NCBI RefSeq assembly: GCF_000298315.2
Contig: NZ_AEYE02000038.1
Coordinates: 1 to 64,000 of the forward strand
DNA: 64,000 nucleotides
Source: Rhizobium grahamii CCGE 502
Lineage (GTDB): Bacteria; Pseudomonadota; Alphaproteobacteria; Rhizobiales; Rhizobiaceae
Direction of reading: 5' to 3'
The notes under the pieces are model-generated. The model saw only the letters and a program-made list of their open reading frames with translations, ran no database searches and was not told the DNA's origin. The translations under genes were made by a program, and so were the position numbers. This document shows, one piece after another, positions 9,008 through 19,314 of the stretch; the first letter of the stretch is position 1; every line of letters begins with the position of its first letter.

Positions 9008-9493
9008 TCACGCCCGCGCCACATTGGGATAGACGTCGATGACTGCGATCGCATCGTCGACCATTTTCGTGCCAACCTCGGCAAGTTTGCCAAGCGTCTC
9101 AAAGCCGAACCGGTGGACATCGCGCAGGGTCTTCGACAGAACGACCAACCGCCCAGTCGTGAGAAGCACGCGGCCGAAGCCCTCGTGGCTAATTGACATG
9201 AGCGGCGAGGCCACCAGGCCGGCGCGCTCCTCGATCGCCAGTCCCACGCAGGTGTAAAAAGTCTGGAGCCGCCACAGCACGTCCGGATCGGGATCGCCGA
9301 TGATCGGGATCTTACGGCGCTGCTCCTTGGTGAGGATGAAGGCGGCCAGCAGGTCGGCGTCGCATTTGCTCTCCCATGCCCCATGGGTGTCCTGAGCGCG
9401 GACGAGCCGTATGAGGCATCTGAGGAAAGGGGTGGCAAGGGCCCTATCCTCATTGACAGCACGGCCATTCGCAATACCAGTCAATGTTCCCAT
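9008..9493 (-). CDS. NifX-associated protein (DUF269)
   Basis: This 161-residue protein is a full-length member of the NifX-associated family. Conserved stretches are [22 protein letters not shown] and [29 protein letters not shown]. It follows nifX by 2 nt, so the two are co-translated. The family is always nif-linked and is believed to assist FeMo-co precursor handling. Its C-terminal two thirds is also found fused to a nifH start at 60451-60996. Confidence 0.9.
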   Translation of the reverse strand: MGTLTGIANGRAVNEDRALATPFLRCLIRLVRAQDTHGAWESKCDADLLAAFILTKEQRRKIPIIGDPDPDVLWRLQTFYTCVGLAIEERAGLVASPLMSISHEGFGRVLLTTGRLVVLSKTLRDVHRFGFETLGKLAEVGTKMVDDAIAVIDVYPNVARA

Positions 9494-9495
9494 GA

Positions 9496-9993
9496 TTAGT
9501 CGTCCTCATCGTCGAACGGTTTCTTTTTTACCGCGCCTGCTTCCGTTAGCACCTTGCGCAACCAGGGCGGCGGAGCCGTCCTGAGCATCGTCCGGGTTCG
9601 GGACAGTACGTCTTCGATTGATTGAGGATTGGGCACTTTGATCGGGTGGATCTTGGCCGAAACAACCTTAGCTGCCGAGGGTCCGCCGATGGCCAGGCAA
9701 AATAGCAGGTGACAGCCCTTCAGTGCCTCTACTTTCGGGGTAATGCGGTCCTCGCCCTCGGTGCGATGCTCCCCGCTCTCGTCGGAAACGTCTTCGAAGT
9801 CCAGGACTTCCACAAGTTTCCAGCCTTCGGGGCTCACGTCATAGATGGCGAAGCGTTTGGCCGATCCAAAATGAGCATTGAGGCTCTTCATATCTTGCGT
9901 GGCGATCGCTACACGCAATGAACCTGATTTCCCTTTGGGCCCCGGTGGGTGAACCTCGTCAGTGACGAGAGAAAGTCGGCGGGCGGCTGTCAT
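9496..9993 (-). CDS. nifX: FeMo-cofactor carrier protein NifX
   Basis: This 165-residue protein binds NifB-co/FeMo-co precursors between NifB and NifEN. The NifX/NafY fold is seen from [20 protein letters not shown] to [16 protein letters not shown] start at [10 protein letters not shown] (9993), which overlaps the end of nifN by 35 nt; the frame extends further upstream, but only into nifN. An acidic/lysine-rich tail ([10 protein letters not shown]) ends the protein. Confidence 0.9.
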   Translation of the reverse strand: MTAARRLSLVTDEVHPPGPKGKSGSLRVAIATQDMKSLNAHFGSAKRFAIYDVSPEGWKLVEVLDFEDVSDESGEHRTEGEDRITPKVEALKGCHLLFCLAIGGPSAAKVVSAKIHPIKVPNPQSIEDVLSRTRTMLRTAPPPWLRKVLTEAGAVKKKPFDDEDD

Positions 9994-11344
9994 CTGGCAC
10001 TTCTCGGTTACGGAATGGGTCGAGTGATTGAGGCGTCGGCGCGTGCTGCCTGGCCTGGAAGATATTGGCAACATCGAAGATCAGGTCGCGCGTCCCCTGA
10101 TAAAGCGTCGTGAGCCTGTGCTGGCTGCCGAGTCGGTCGAAAATCGGGAAGCCCGCGCGCATGAGCGGAATGCCCAGGCGCTCGGCCGCCTGCCGTCCAT
10201 GCGAATGTGTGACAAGCAGATCAGCGCCCGCTGCAAGAGCTTCGAGATCACCAAGATCGCCGACCTGGACCTGCTCAGCCGGCACTTTCTCGAGAATTTT
10301 CGAGGTGCCGGTCGTGGTGACAGCCGCTGCGATCTCGGCCCCCATGCCGGTGAAGAACGTCGCGAGCTGGTAAAGTTGGTCCGGCTCGGCGGCGATGGCA
10401 ATCTTTTTACCGCTGAGATGGAAATGTCCGTCGAGCAAGGCGTCCTGCAGCTGCGAGCGGCGGCGGCGGATTCTCGCCGGCGCTGAAGCACCGGAAACCG
10501 ACGAAAGCAGCGAGACGAAGCGATCTGTGTCCGTCAATCCTGTAAGCGACTGGAACAACGCGTAAGGCACTCCGGTCAGCCCCTGCAGTACCTCCGCCGG
10601 GCGGCGCATATGTTCGCCGATTGCGATGCACTGCATCGCTGTTCCAAGCTCCTGGATGTCCTTGACGGTGGTTCCGCCATAGCTGGTCGGCACCCACCGA
10701 TCGTCGGGCACCGTACCGTCGAGCGAGCCGGAGAGGTCGGGTAGAATCACCGCCTTAAGCCCGAAGCTTTCTACCGTTTCGCGCAAATGCTCGATGTCGG
10801 CGACGGTGAGATTCCACCCTGGCAGGATCGCGATCTTCTTCGACTGCCGCGCCTGCTCACCCCGCAGTGTAATCCTTTGGATCATTGCAGTGACCGCCCT
10901 GGCCCAGCCCTCCTCGATCGCGCCATCGAAATCCGGCGTGTTGGCCAGAACGATCTCGGTGCCTGCGAGTTCTCTGGCGCGCAGCATTTTGATGTTCGAG
11001 AGATCCCTTGCGAAATCTTCGCTGCGGGTTTCCACCAGCGCCGTTGTACAGATCCCGATCAGCTTCGGGTTCGTGCGGGTCTTTAGATTGAGGATCGCCT
11101 CTTCGAGATGGCCCATGCCGCCTAGGATCGTGGCCACCTCGTCCATCGCCGTCGTCTGCAACGGAATGACTTCCTTGAAGTGCCGCACGAGAAGTACCAG
11201 GGCGAAGCTGGTGCAGCCTTGGCTGCCATGGAACAACGGTATCGCACTACTGACCCCCAGAAAGGCGAGGGCGGCGCCAAGCGGCTGCGACGACTTTAGC
11301 GGATTGACCGCCGCCGATCTGGTTTGTGGAAGAATACGGGTCAT
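9959..11344 (-). CDS. nifN: FeMo-cofactor scaffold subunit NifN
   Basis: This 461-residue protein is the beta subunit of the NifEN scaffold on which NifB-co is matured with Mo and homocitrate. The NifK-like N-terminus has ALAFLGVSSAIPLFHGSQGCTSF, containing the retained cluster cysteine. The start ATG overlaps the nifE stop as ATGA. Length is normal for rhizobial NifN. Confidence 0.95.
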   Translation of the reverse strand: MTRILPQTRSAAVNPLKSSQPLGAALAFLGVSSAIPLFHGSQGCTSFALVLLVRHFKEVIPLQTTAMDEVATILGGMGHLEEAILNLKTRTNPKLIGICTTALVETRSEDFARDLSNIKMLRARELAGTEIVLANTPDFDGAIEEGWARAVTAMIQRITLRGEQARQSKKIAILPGWNLTVADIEHLRETVESFGLKAVILPDLSGSLDGTVPDDRWVPTSYGGTTVKDIQELGTAMQCIAIGEHMRRPAEVLQGLTGVPYALFQSLTGLTDTDRFVSLLSSVSGASAPARIRRRRSQLQDALLDGHFHLSGKKIAIAAEPDQLYQLATFFTGMGAEIAAAVTTTGTSKILEKVPAEQVQVGDLGDLEALAAGADLLVTHSHGRQAAERLGIPLMRAGFPIFDRLGSQHRLTTLYQGTRDLIFDVANIFQARQHAPTPQSLDPFRNREVPDDSRPPTFSRH

Positions 11345-12840
11345 AGGCTTTCCTCAGCGCTTGCCGAAGCCAACAGTTGCGGTGCGGATTCTTTTTTGGC
11401 GTGGACTGTCTCGGGTCCGCCCTGCGTACTCGGCAGCTCTTCCTCGACACCAGGTTGGTATTCCCAAGGTGCCGGCTCCCTCACCTGGCGCCAGATCGGG
11501 TTATGAATGGCAAGGTCGATCTGGCGTACGAGTTCTACCATGCCGTCATAACCAGCATAGGGATGGTGCCGCTCCTGGTTGATATCGAGCCAGGGGGTCT
11601 TGGCCTTCAGCGCAACGAATTGCGTGCGCCCGCCCGAGAGCATAATGTCGACTTGATGGTCCGCGAGCATGGTGTAAAGCTCGCGCGGCGCCATCGACTC
11701 GAACATGTGGTTCTCGTCCTTGAGAATCTGCTTGATGCGTTCCTTGTCTTCGACCGTCGATTTCTTGACGGAGGTACCGACGATCTCGATGCCGATCTCC
11801 ATCAGTGCATGGACAACCGACCAGGACTTCACACCGCCGGTGTTGAGCAGCACGCGCTTGCCTTGGAGCCTCGGCCGGTATGCCGCGAGTTTCTTCCACG
11901 CAATCGCCTCCTCCTCCTCGATCAATGCCTCAGTGCGCGTAAGGATTTCCGGATTGGCGCCCTTCGCCACGAGCAGTTTGGCGATCTGCCTGAGTGCTTC
12001 CGAGGTGTCGGTGATACCGTAGAAGGAGCCCTCGAAGAATGGGATGTCCCAGCGCTCCTTCATCTCGCGGGCGAGATTTATAAGTGCCGTCGAGCACACC
12101 AACATCGACGCCTTGGCGCGGTGCGCGCAGGCAACATCCCGGTAGCGCGCGTCGCCCGGAATGCAGGCGCGCACCCGGATGCCGAGGCGATCAAGGAGCG
12201 GCTTCACCAGCCAGAACTCGCCGGAGAGGTTGAATTCACCAAGGATATTGATGTCGTAAGAGCCTACATCATCAGGTTCCACCGTGCCGATGACATGGTC
12301 CAGCAACGTCTCGCCGGCAAGCTTGTTGCCAAGATTCTTGGAACCGACGAAGCCCGGCGAATTGACCGGCACCACCGGCAAGCCGAACTTTTCCGCAGCA
12401 CGCTTGCAGACCGCCTCGATATCGTCGCCGATCAGCGCCGTCACGCAGGTCGAATAGACGAAGATCGCCGGCGGCGCATACGCTTCGTTGATCTCGCGGA
12501 TTGCTTTGAACAGCTTCCGCTCCCCCTTCCCCATTACCACGTCGAGTTCCGTGAGGTCGGTTGTGAAGCTCGTGCGCCAAAGCATCGGCCCGGACGAAGC
12601 CGTGCCGCGGTTGTCCCAGGAGTTGCCCTCGCAGGCAAGTGGGGCATGGATCAGATGCGCGACGTCGGTGATCGGCTGCAGCACGATCTTCGCGCCGTCG
12701 AAAGCGCAGCCGCCGGCTGCCGCCCCCGGTGTCAGCGGCTTCGAACAGCCGCTTTTGCGCGCCTTGGCATCCTTGCTGCGGTTCTTCTCGCATGCGGGCT
12801 CGTTGAAGACATCCTGGATTTTAGCAGTGAGCGAGGGCAT
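11341..12840 (-). CDS. nifE: FeMo-cofactor scaffold subunit NifE
   Basis: This 499-residue alpha subunit of NifEN resembles NifD. Cluster-binding cysteine segments are GGCAFDGA, LACEGNSWDNRG and YSTCVTALIGDD. It starts at MPSLTAKIQDVFNEP, 60 nt after nifK ends, and overlaps nifN by 4 nt. No separate promoter is visible in the 60-nt gap, so transcription from nifH is expected. Confidence 0.95.
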   Translation of the reverse strand: MPSLTAKIQDVFNEPACEKNRSKDAKARKSGCSKPLTPGAAAGGCAFDGAKIVLQPITDVAHLIHAPLACEGNSWDNRGTASSGPMLWRTSFTTDLTELDVVMGKGERKLFKAIREINEAYAPPAIFVYSTCVTALIGDDIEAVCKRAAEKFGLPVVPVNSPGFVGSKNLGNKLAGETLLDHVIGTVEPDDVGSYDINILGEFNLSGEFWLVKPLLDRLGIRVRACIPGDARYRDVACAHRAKASMLVCSTALINLAREMKERWDIPFFEGSFYGITDTSEALRQIAKLLVAKGANPEILTRTEALIEEEEAIAWKKLAAYRPRLQGKRVLLNTGGVKSWSVVHALMEIGIEIVGTSVKKSTVEDKERIKQILKDENHMFESMAPRELYTMLADHQVDIMLSGGRTQFVALKAKTPWLDINQERHHPYAGYDGMVELVRQIDLAIHNPIWRQVREPAPWEYQPGVEEELPSTQGGPETVHAKKESAPQLLASASAEESL

Positions 12841-12900
12841 TGCGCCGGGTCTCCAAGTCCAAATGAAGTCGGCCGGCCGTAACAGGGCCGACCGCCGCTC

Positions 12901-14442
12901 CTAGCGGGTCAGGTCATAAGAATAGTCCGTCACACCCGGCTCGCTCGTCTCGCGATCGAGCTTGTCGAAGATCTTGTCGAGGATCGTCGTTAAGATGCGC
13001 AGTCCGCCCAGGTAGCCCATGAGCGGGAAACGGTGGTGATGGTGCCGGTCGAAAATAGGAAAGGTCAGCCGGATCAATGGGGTGCCGGTGTCGCGCTCGA
13101 GATACTTGCCATAAGAATTGCCGATTAGCAGGTCCACGGGTTCGGTGAAGAGCAGCGAGCGCAACGCCCAGAGGTCCTTGCCCGCCCAAACCTGGGCATC
13201 CTTGCCAAAGGGCGAGGATGCGAGCAGTTCCTTCATCTCGGCTTCCCAGGCCGACGTTCCGTTTGTGGCGAGGCAGTGGGAAGGCTCACCGCCAGTTTCC
13301 ATGACGAACCGGGCAACGGCGTAGACGAAGTCGGGATCACCGTAGATCGCGTATTTCTTGCCGTGCAGCCAGGCCTGACTGTCCGCAATAGCGTCGACAA
13401 GTCTGCCGCGCTCCATGCCGATTTTCCCGGGGATTTCCTTGCCGGAAATCTCCGAGATCTTCATCAGGAATTCGTCGGTCGCCTTGACACCCAGCGGATA
13501 GTGGAACGAGGCCGTCGCCTGACCGACCTCGTTGCAGTATTCCAGCGTTTTGCGGGTGTTATAGTGCTGCAGCGACAGTGTCGCTTCGGCGTTTAATGCC
13601 GACTTCACGTCCTCGATCTTCGTGCCGCCGTCATACATGCGGTACATACCGTCCGACGGCGTGTCGAACTGGTCGGAGGCATCCTGGATGAAGATGTAGA
13701 ATACGCCCATTATGTCGAGTAGGCGCTTGAGTTCGCGGTTGTTGCCGACGCAGAAGCCGTCGAAGCCGGGAATGATGTTGATGGCTTTAGCCACTTCCTT
13801 GCGTGCGCTGCCGTTCCAGAAGTTCTCCAGAATGCCCTTGATCATGCCATCATAGCCATCGACGTGGCTGCCGACGAAAGCGGGGGTGTGGGCGAAAGGA
13901 ACATCGAAGTCGGGCGGGACCGAGCCCTCGCTCTTGGCGTTCTCGATGAAGCTATGCAGGTCGTCACCGATGACCTCCGCCATACAGGTGGTCGATACAG
14001 CAATCATCTTCGGGTCGTAGAGCGCATAGGTATTGGCGAGCCCGTCGACCATGTTCTTCAAGCCGCCGAACACCGCTGCATCCTCGGTCATCGAGGACGA
14101 AACCGCTGATGACGGTTCCTTGAAGTGCCGCGACAGATGCGAACGGTAATAGGCAACGCACCCCTGGCTGCCGTGAACGAAGGACATGGTCCGCTCGAAG
14201 CCTGCGGCCGCGAACACGGCACCGAGCGGTTGGCAGGCCTTGGCCGGGTTCACGACGAGGGCTTCGCGGGCGAGGTTTTTTTCGCGGTATTCCCAGGTCT
14301 TGGTGTACTCGCGTTGATCGGTAACGATCTGGTCCGGGTGCGGGCATTCAAAATTCAGCTTCTTCTCGGCGAGCATCTGCCTATATTCCGGCTCGCGGAA
14401 CAAGGGAGCATGGTCGAGAACTTTTTCGGCCGACTGCGGCAT
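12901..14442 (-). CDS. nifK: nitrogenase MoFe protein beta chain
   Basis: This 513-residue beta subunit of dinitrogenase shares the P-cluster with NifD. P-cluster cysteines appear in [25 protein letters not shown] and [14 protein letters not shown] start at [15 protein letters not shown] (14442); the upstream extension has no family match. It lies 121 nt after nifD in the nifHDK order. Confidence 0.97.
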   Translation of the reverse strand: MPQSAEKVLDHAPLFREPEYRQMLAEKKLNFECPHPDQIVTDQREYTKTWEYREKNLAREALVVNPAKACQPLGAVFAAAGFERTMSFVHGSQGCVAYYRSHLSRHFKEPSSAVSSSMTEDAAVFGGLKNMVDGLANTYALYDPKMIAVSTTCMAEVIGDDLHSFIENAKSEGSVPPDFDVPFAHTPAFVGSHVDGYDGMIKGILENFWNGSARKEVAKAINIIPGFDGFCVGNNRELKRLLDIMGVFYIFIQDASDQFDTPSDGMYRMYDGGTKIEDVKSALNAEATLSLQHYNTRKTLEYCNEVGQATASFHYPLGVKATDEFLMKISEISGKEIPGKIGMERGRLVDAIADSQAWLHGKKYAIYGDPDFVYAVARFVMETGGEPSHCLATNGTSAWEAEMKELLASSPFGKDAQVWAGKDLWALRSLLFTEPVDLLIGNSYGKYLERDTGTPLIRLTFPIFDRHHHHRFPLMGYLGGLRILTTILDKIFDKLDRETSEPGVTDYSYDLTR

Positions 14443-14563
14443 GGTGGTCACCTTTTCCTTCTGGCGCGCCGGGCGGCGGCACAGGACCTCGAGACATTTC
14501 AGGTTCCCGCGGATCAAAGGTCGCGGGCGTTCATCGAACCCCTGCTCCCGGGAGGCCAGTTTC

Positions 14564-16066
14564 TTATTCGGCCGCTACCGCCATCGGCGGCACGGCTTTT
14601 TTCTTCCAGGGGGCGTCGTAAAGGTCCCAGACAGGATTGTTGATGGCCAGATCCATGTCGCGGGCGAAAATGGCGAAGCCGTCATAGCCGTGATACGGTC
14701 CGGAATAATCCCAGGAGTGCATCTGACGGAACGGGATGCCCATTTTCTGCACCGGGTACTTCTCCTTGATGCCAGAACCAACGAGATCAGGGCGGATCCC
14801 CTCGATGAACTTTTCCAGCTCGTAACCGGTTACGTCGTCATAGATCAGCGTCCCCTTGTTCACGTAATGGCCGGTGCGCTGATAGTCATCGTTGTGGGCG
14901 AACTCGTAGCCGGTGCCGACGATCCTCATGCCGAGGTCTTCGTAAGCCGTGATGACGTGGCGAGGGCGCAGGCCGCCCACATAAAGCATCACCGTCTTGC
15001 CTTCGAGGCGTGGCCGGTACTTGTCAATGATTGCATCGACCAAGGGCCGGTACTTAGCTATGACAGCCTCGGTCTTGTCGATGATTTCCGGCCCGAAATG
15101 CTTGGCTATCTCGCGCAGAGAGGCTTCGATCTGGGAAGGACCGAAGAAATTGTATTCCATCCAGGGGATGCCGTACTTTTCCTCCATGTGTCGGCAGATG
15201 TAGTTCATTGAGCGGTAGCAGTGAATGAGGTTGAGCTTGGCTTTCGGCGCACGCTCCACCTCAGCGAGCGTTGCATCTCCCGACCAATTGCCGACCACGC
15301 GCAGTCCCACCTCCTCCAGGAGGATGCGCGTAGCCCAGGCGTCGCCGCCGATATTGTAGTCGCCGACGACGTTAATATCGTAAGGGCCGGCTTCGAACTC
15401 CACTTCCGTCTTGTCAAAAACCCAGTCGCGGATCGAGTCGTTGGCGATGTGGTGACCGAGCGACTGCGATACGCCGCGGAAGCCTTCGCAGCGCACCGGC
15501 ACGATCGTCTTTTCGTGCTCCTTGGCTTTCTTGCGCGAAACCGCCTCAATGTCATCGCCAATCAGGCCGATCGGGCACTCGGACTGCACGGAGATGCCCT
15601 TGTTCAGGGGAAACAGTTCTTCTATCTCGTCGATGACCTTTTCAAGCTTCTTGTCACCGCCGAAAACGATGTCCTTTTCCTGGAAGTCTGAGGTGAACTG
15701 CAGCGTCACGAACGTGTCGATGCCCGTCAGGCCGACGTAGTAATTGCGGCGTTGCGACCAGGAATATTGACCGCAACCGACCGGCCCGTGTGAGATGTGG
15801 ACCATATCCTTGACCGGCCCCCATACCACGCCTTTGGAGCCGGCGTAGGCGCAGCCTCGGATCGTCATCACGCCCGGAACGGACTTGATGTTCGATTTGA
15901 CGTCGCATTCGGAAAGGGCCTTTCCCTCCTGGCCCGGCTGGTCGCCGCTCGTTGCGACGTTGAGGTGCTTCCTGCGGCGCTTCGCCGACTTGTCTGGATA
16001 TTGTGACAGCACTTCCCCTATAAGCTTCTCATGGAGATCGCTGTCATTTTCGTAATCAAGGCTCAT
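14564..16066 (-). CDS. nifD: nitrogenase MoFe protein alpha chain
   Basis: This 500-residue alpha subunit binds FeMo-co. The cofactor ligands are visible as Cys in [11 protein letters not shown] and His in [17 protein letters not shown]-cluster cysteines are in [22 protein letters not shown] and [11 protein letters not shown]. It is separated from nifH by 110 nt carrying a GC-rich stem-loop. Confidence 0.97.
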   Translation of the reverse strand: MSLDYENDSDLHEKLIGEVLSQYPDKSAKRRRKHLNVATSGDQPGQEGKALSECDVKSNIKSVPGVMTIRGCAYAGSKGVVWGPVKDMVHISHGPVGCGQYSWSQRRNYYVGLTGIDTFVTLQFTSDFQEKDIVFGGDKKLEKVIDEIEELFPLNKGISVQSECPIGLIGDDIEAVSRKKAKEHEKTIVPVRCEGFRGVSQSLGHHIANDSIRDWVFDKTEVEFEAGPYDINVVGDYNIGGDAWATRILLEEVGLRVVGNWSGDATLAEVERAPKAKLNLIHCYRSMNYICRHMEEKYGIPWMEYNFFGPSQIEASLREIAKHFGPEIIDKTEAVIAKYRPLVDAIIDKYRPRLEGKTVMLYVGGLRPRHVITAYEDLGMRIVGTGYEFAHNDDYQRTGHYVNKGTLIYDDVTGYELEKFIEGIRPDLVGSGIKEKYPVQKMGIPFRQMHSWDYSGPYHGYDGFAIFARDMDLAINNPVWDLYDAPWKKKAVPPMAVAAE

Positions 16067-16126
16067 GGGCCTTTGCCCCCTTTCTAGGTTCGGATAACGC
16101 CCCGCCGGCGAGGCATCGTTCGTGGA

Positions 16127-16163
16127 AGGGCGCGCCGGGTGGTCCAGAGGGCCGGCGCGCCCT
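16127..16163 (-). other. nifH-nifD intergenic stem-loop
   Basis: AGGGCGCGCCGG and CCGGCGCGCCCT form a perfect 12-bp stem with a 13-nt loop just downstream of the nifH stop. There is no T-run, so it is more likely a 3' stabiliser of nifH mRNA, or a partial terminator that raises nifH over nifDK, than a full terminator. Confidence 0.6.
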
Positions 16164-16176
16164 GTCGACAGCGGCG

Positions 16177-17205
<1,029 letters not shown>

Positions 17206-17247
17206 TTAGGTGTGACCAATATCAAGAGATTCGGCTAAACAATCCTA

Positions 17248-17263
17248 TGTCGCTGACCCGACA
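17248..17263 (-). promoter_or_regulatory. NifA upstream activator site (nifH)
   Basis: TGTCGCTGACCCGACA is a perfect TGT-N10-ACA NifA site, centred about 100 bp upstream of the -24 element, the usual distance for looping activation. Confidence 0.9.
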
Positions 17264-17649
17264 AAACCCACAGACGGTTGTCGACACGGTCTACTGAAGA
17301 CCGCTATAGGTCGATCTCGCGGAGAGAGGACGACGACTGACAGGAGATCAAGGGTTCGCACATCGAAGCTTCCCAATGGACAAAGGGGCGCTTACGATCC
17401 CGCAAACACCGAGGGAGATCGAATGCGAACATGAGTTTGATAGGCACATCGTGCGCTGAACGTCTTTTTCGGGTGAAAGACGACATCGGGTACGTTGCCT
17501 CTTCGGGCGCTGCCCACGAACCGCAGAATGAAAAGGAACTATTAAGTGCCCGACAAACTTGCCGCGATACCGCTTGGCCCCGAACTCGCTGAGGAAAGGC
17601 GCGACGATAATGGCCGCGGCTTAGCAGCCGCGTCCGCCAAGGTACGCCA

Positions 17650-18063
17650 GATAAGAAATGTCGCTCGACCCTATTGCGTCCCGCAGCAGCGGCAGCCACT
17701 TTTTGGGGAAGGCGAGCAAGCCCAAGCCTTGGGCACTCGGGCTACAGAGGATCAAAGACGGCAATCAGCTGACCAGCCCGCCCGAGACGCTGCTTACGCA
17801 GCTGAGCTCTGAATGCGTGTCTTATATCGAGGCCAAACCATTTCCCGCGCGGGAGCAGAAGAACCTTGCATCCGCTGTGAAGCTATCCGCGATGCGATCT
17901 CACGCTGGGTCCGGGTTCACCCGCTTCATCGACGACGGTCGCATCGAGAACGAATATCACATGGTCGAACGGTCGATGCTCCCGCTCGCCTTCAACAGGA
18001 AAATCCCTCTTCGCCGGTTCCAACGCCGCGACCGAACAATGGCCAACCATTCTTCGTTGATTG
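17650..18063 (+). pseudogene. IS66-type transposase remnant
   Basis: Different frames give pieces of the C-terminal end of an IS66 TnpC: GFTRFIDDGRIENEYHMVERSM and then LAFNRK. The normal protein reads F-x-D-D-G-R-I-E-x-x-N-x-x-V-E-R. Several frameshifts and missing upstream parts show it is dead. It fills most of the 1-kb space upstream of nifH. Confidence 0.7.
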
Positions 18064-18064
18064 A

Positions 18065-18085
18065 CCCTCAGTCTCCGACTGAGGG
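18065..18085 (-). terminator. hairpin after the PqqD-like ORF
   Basis: CCCTCAG and CTGAGGG flank a 7-nt loop, starting 3 nt after the TGA of the minus-strand gene ending at 18088. The following bases are only mildly T-rich, so termination strength is uncertain. Confidence 0.45.
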
Positions 18086-18087
18086 CC

Positions 18088-18372
18088 TCAGCTCTCTTCA
18101 ATGAGTCCGCAGCCAGCAAGGGCTGAGACAAAATCGTACACGTCGCCACCGGTGACGTCATACTGTTCTGCCTTAAGCTCGCGCAGTATTCTCGGCATCG
18201 TATGTTCGCCGTCGAGTTTTGAAATCATAACGGCAACCCAAGGCGGAGGAGACTGGATGAGCTTTTTTGATTTTCCGGGGATCTTTCGGACGCAGATACT
18301 CCCGTCCTCTGCTACCAACACCTGATGAGAACGCTTTAATAAAGGTTTGATGTAATTCACGAGGTGCCTCAC
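18088..18372 (-). CDS. PqqD/RRE-like winged-helix small protein
   Basis: This 94-residue frame opens at a GTG directly preceded by an in-frame TGA. Its C-terminal half, from SKLDGEHTMPRILREL to DVYDFVSALAGCGLIEES, has the pattern of PqqD-type leader-peptide-binding domains (L-D-G-x-x-T ... I ... L ... DV ... F ... L ... GLI). The N-terminal part VLVAEDGSICVRKIPGK would give the beta strands. No ribosome site precedes the GTG, so it may be translated by coupling to, or was once fused with, the overlapping upstream ORF (start at 18505). The pair lies downstream of a sigma54-type promoter. No modifying enzyme is present nearby. The assignment rests on pattern only. Confidence 0.45.
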   Translation of the reverse strand: MRHLVNYIKPLLKRSHQVLVAEDGSICVRKIPGKSKKLIQSPPPWVAVMISKLDGEHTMPRILRELKAEQYDVTGGDVYDFVSALAGCGLIEES

Positions 18373-18505
18373 TCAAAACGAGGGTCGACTTCGCCACAGG
18401 TTTACAGCCTGGACAAGCACAAAGTCGCCTTTGTTGCAGTATTGGCTCTTCTTCGCCAATAGCAAAAATGCGCTTTTCAAGGTCCGAAAGTACAACGTCG
18501 TTCAT
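18173..18505 (-). CDS. small ORF with CACPGC motif, overlapping the PqqD-like frame
   Basis: The ATG at 18505 has an excellent ribosome site (AGGAAAGGAG). The first 45 residues look protein-like: an acidic/hydrophobic start MNDVVLSDLEKRIFAIGEEE, then RRLCACPGCKP. Beyond about residue 60 the frame is arginine-rich and overlaps the PqqD-like ORF in another frame, so the real product is either a short peptide or the N-terminus of a frameshifted fusion. The first 45 residues could be a RiPP-type precursor or simply a Zn/Fe-binding knuckle. I do not recognise the family. Confidence 0.4.
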   Translation of the reverse strand: MNDVVLSDLEKRIFAIGEEEPILQQRRLCACPGCKPVAKSTLVLSEAPRELHQTFIKAFSSGVGSRGREYLRPKDPRKIKKAHPVSSALGCRYDFKTRRRTYDAENTARA

Positions 18506-18699
18506 GCTCCTTTCCTCTCTTCCTTAAGCGCCCACGTCATAGTTGGTGACATTTCGAGCGTATCAAGAAAACATGTTTTTGACGCGGCTTCGCGGAGGGG
18601 CAGACGGTTGTGATTGAGCACTCCTGCACGGATTACGCTCGACCGTTTTCGGCCGAACACTTGCTGACACCAAGCTCCTATCCCTCGCCACGAGGACAC

Positions 18700-18714
18700 T
18701 CAAAAATCGTGCCA
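18700..18714 (-). promoter_or_regulatory. sigma54 (-24/-12) promoter upstream of the small-ORF locus
   Basis: The minus strand reads TGGCACGATTTTTGA: perfect -24 box, correct 10-bp spacing, GA at -12 as in nifH. It lies 195 nt upstream of the ATG at 18505. A near-match NifA site TGT-N10-ACC (one mismatch) is at 18792-18807, about 80 bp further upstream. Confidence 0.7.
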
Positions 18715-18966
18715 GCTGCGCACAGAGCCATGGAAAGCGTTATTCAATGGCTTAAACGAGGCTGCATCAGCAAGCTGGTCGGACAGTATCGTGTCGCGGA
18801 TTCGACCAACTCGGCTGCGCCGCGTCCTCCTGCGTGCCGATCAACTGGAAGCTGAGGGGAACCCGCCGAGCAGCTTGAGCGCTGGCTGAAATGACACTTG
18901 TGGGTGGCCTCGAGGCATGCGCAAGCGGCGGGCCTTGCGCGGGTTGCTCGCCGCGGAAAACTACAT
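18715..18966. other. intergenic segment without recognisable gene
   Basis: Apart from the degenerate NifA-type site at 18792-18807 (TGTCGCGGATTCGACC) I see no gene. Its first 60 nt resemble the nifQ promoter upstream region (both have a GAAGCG-like stretch and TTATTCAAT), suggesting a shared duplicated promoter segment. Confidence 0.4.
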
Positions 18967-19314
18967 CTAGCAGGCTGTTGAAAAAGTCTGCGGTTTGGCC
19001 TTGAGGATGGCCTCGTCGCCGTTGTTGTATGCGAACGTAATCTCGACCGAGCCATCGTCGAGTAGTTCAGCATGACCGTCGCCCGAGACTTCGTCCATCT
19101 CGTCAGATCCATACCATGTGAAGGAAACGGATGATGCGCCATAGCCGATGTCGAGGCTGGCTTGCATGGCACCGAAGGCAATTTCTCCGGAGTCATCTGG
19201 CCGAATGGTGATCATCGCCGGCTCGACCAGGTCGAGATATTCCCGATCCCAGATGTCTGCCGCTACAATCCGCCAACGGCCGACCAGGTTGCAGTTTGAA
19301 CCCGCCTCACTCAT
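18967..19314 (-). CDS. IS passenger protein of unknown function
   Basis: This 115-residue acidic protein starts at MSEAGSNCNLVGRWRI, with its ATG overlapping the transposase stop as ATGA. It is predicted soluble and beta-rich (GRWRIVAADIWDREYLDL, VEITFAYNNGDEA). Its stop codon TAG lies exactly in the CTAG target duplication, so the reading frame is closed by host DNA of fixed sequence. I recognise it only as a conserved passenger beside this transposase type; no function is known to me. Confidence 0.75.
   Translation of the reverse strand: MSEAGSNCNLVGRWRIVAADIWDREYLDLVEPAMITIRPDDSGEIAFGAMQASLDIGYGASSVSFTWYGSDEMDEVSGDGHAELLDDGSVEITFAYNNGDEAILKAKPQTFSTAC

Noticed and set aside
11377-12882. 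Long open frame (about 500 codons) opposite nifE
   Set aside because: It is the antisense shadow of a GC-rich conserved gene and has no protein-like motifs or ribosome site.
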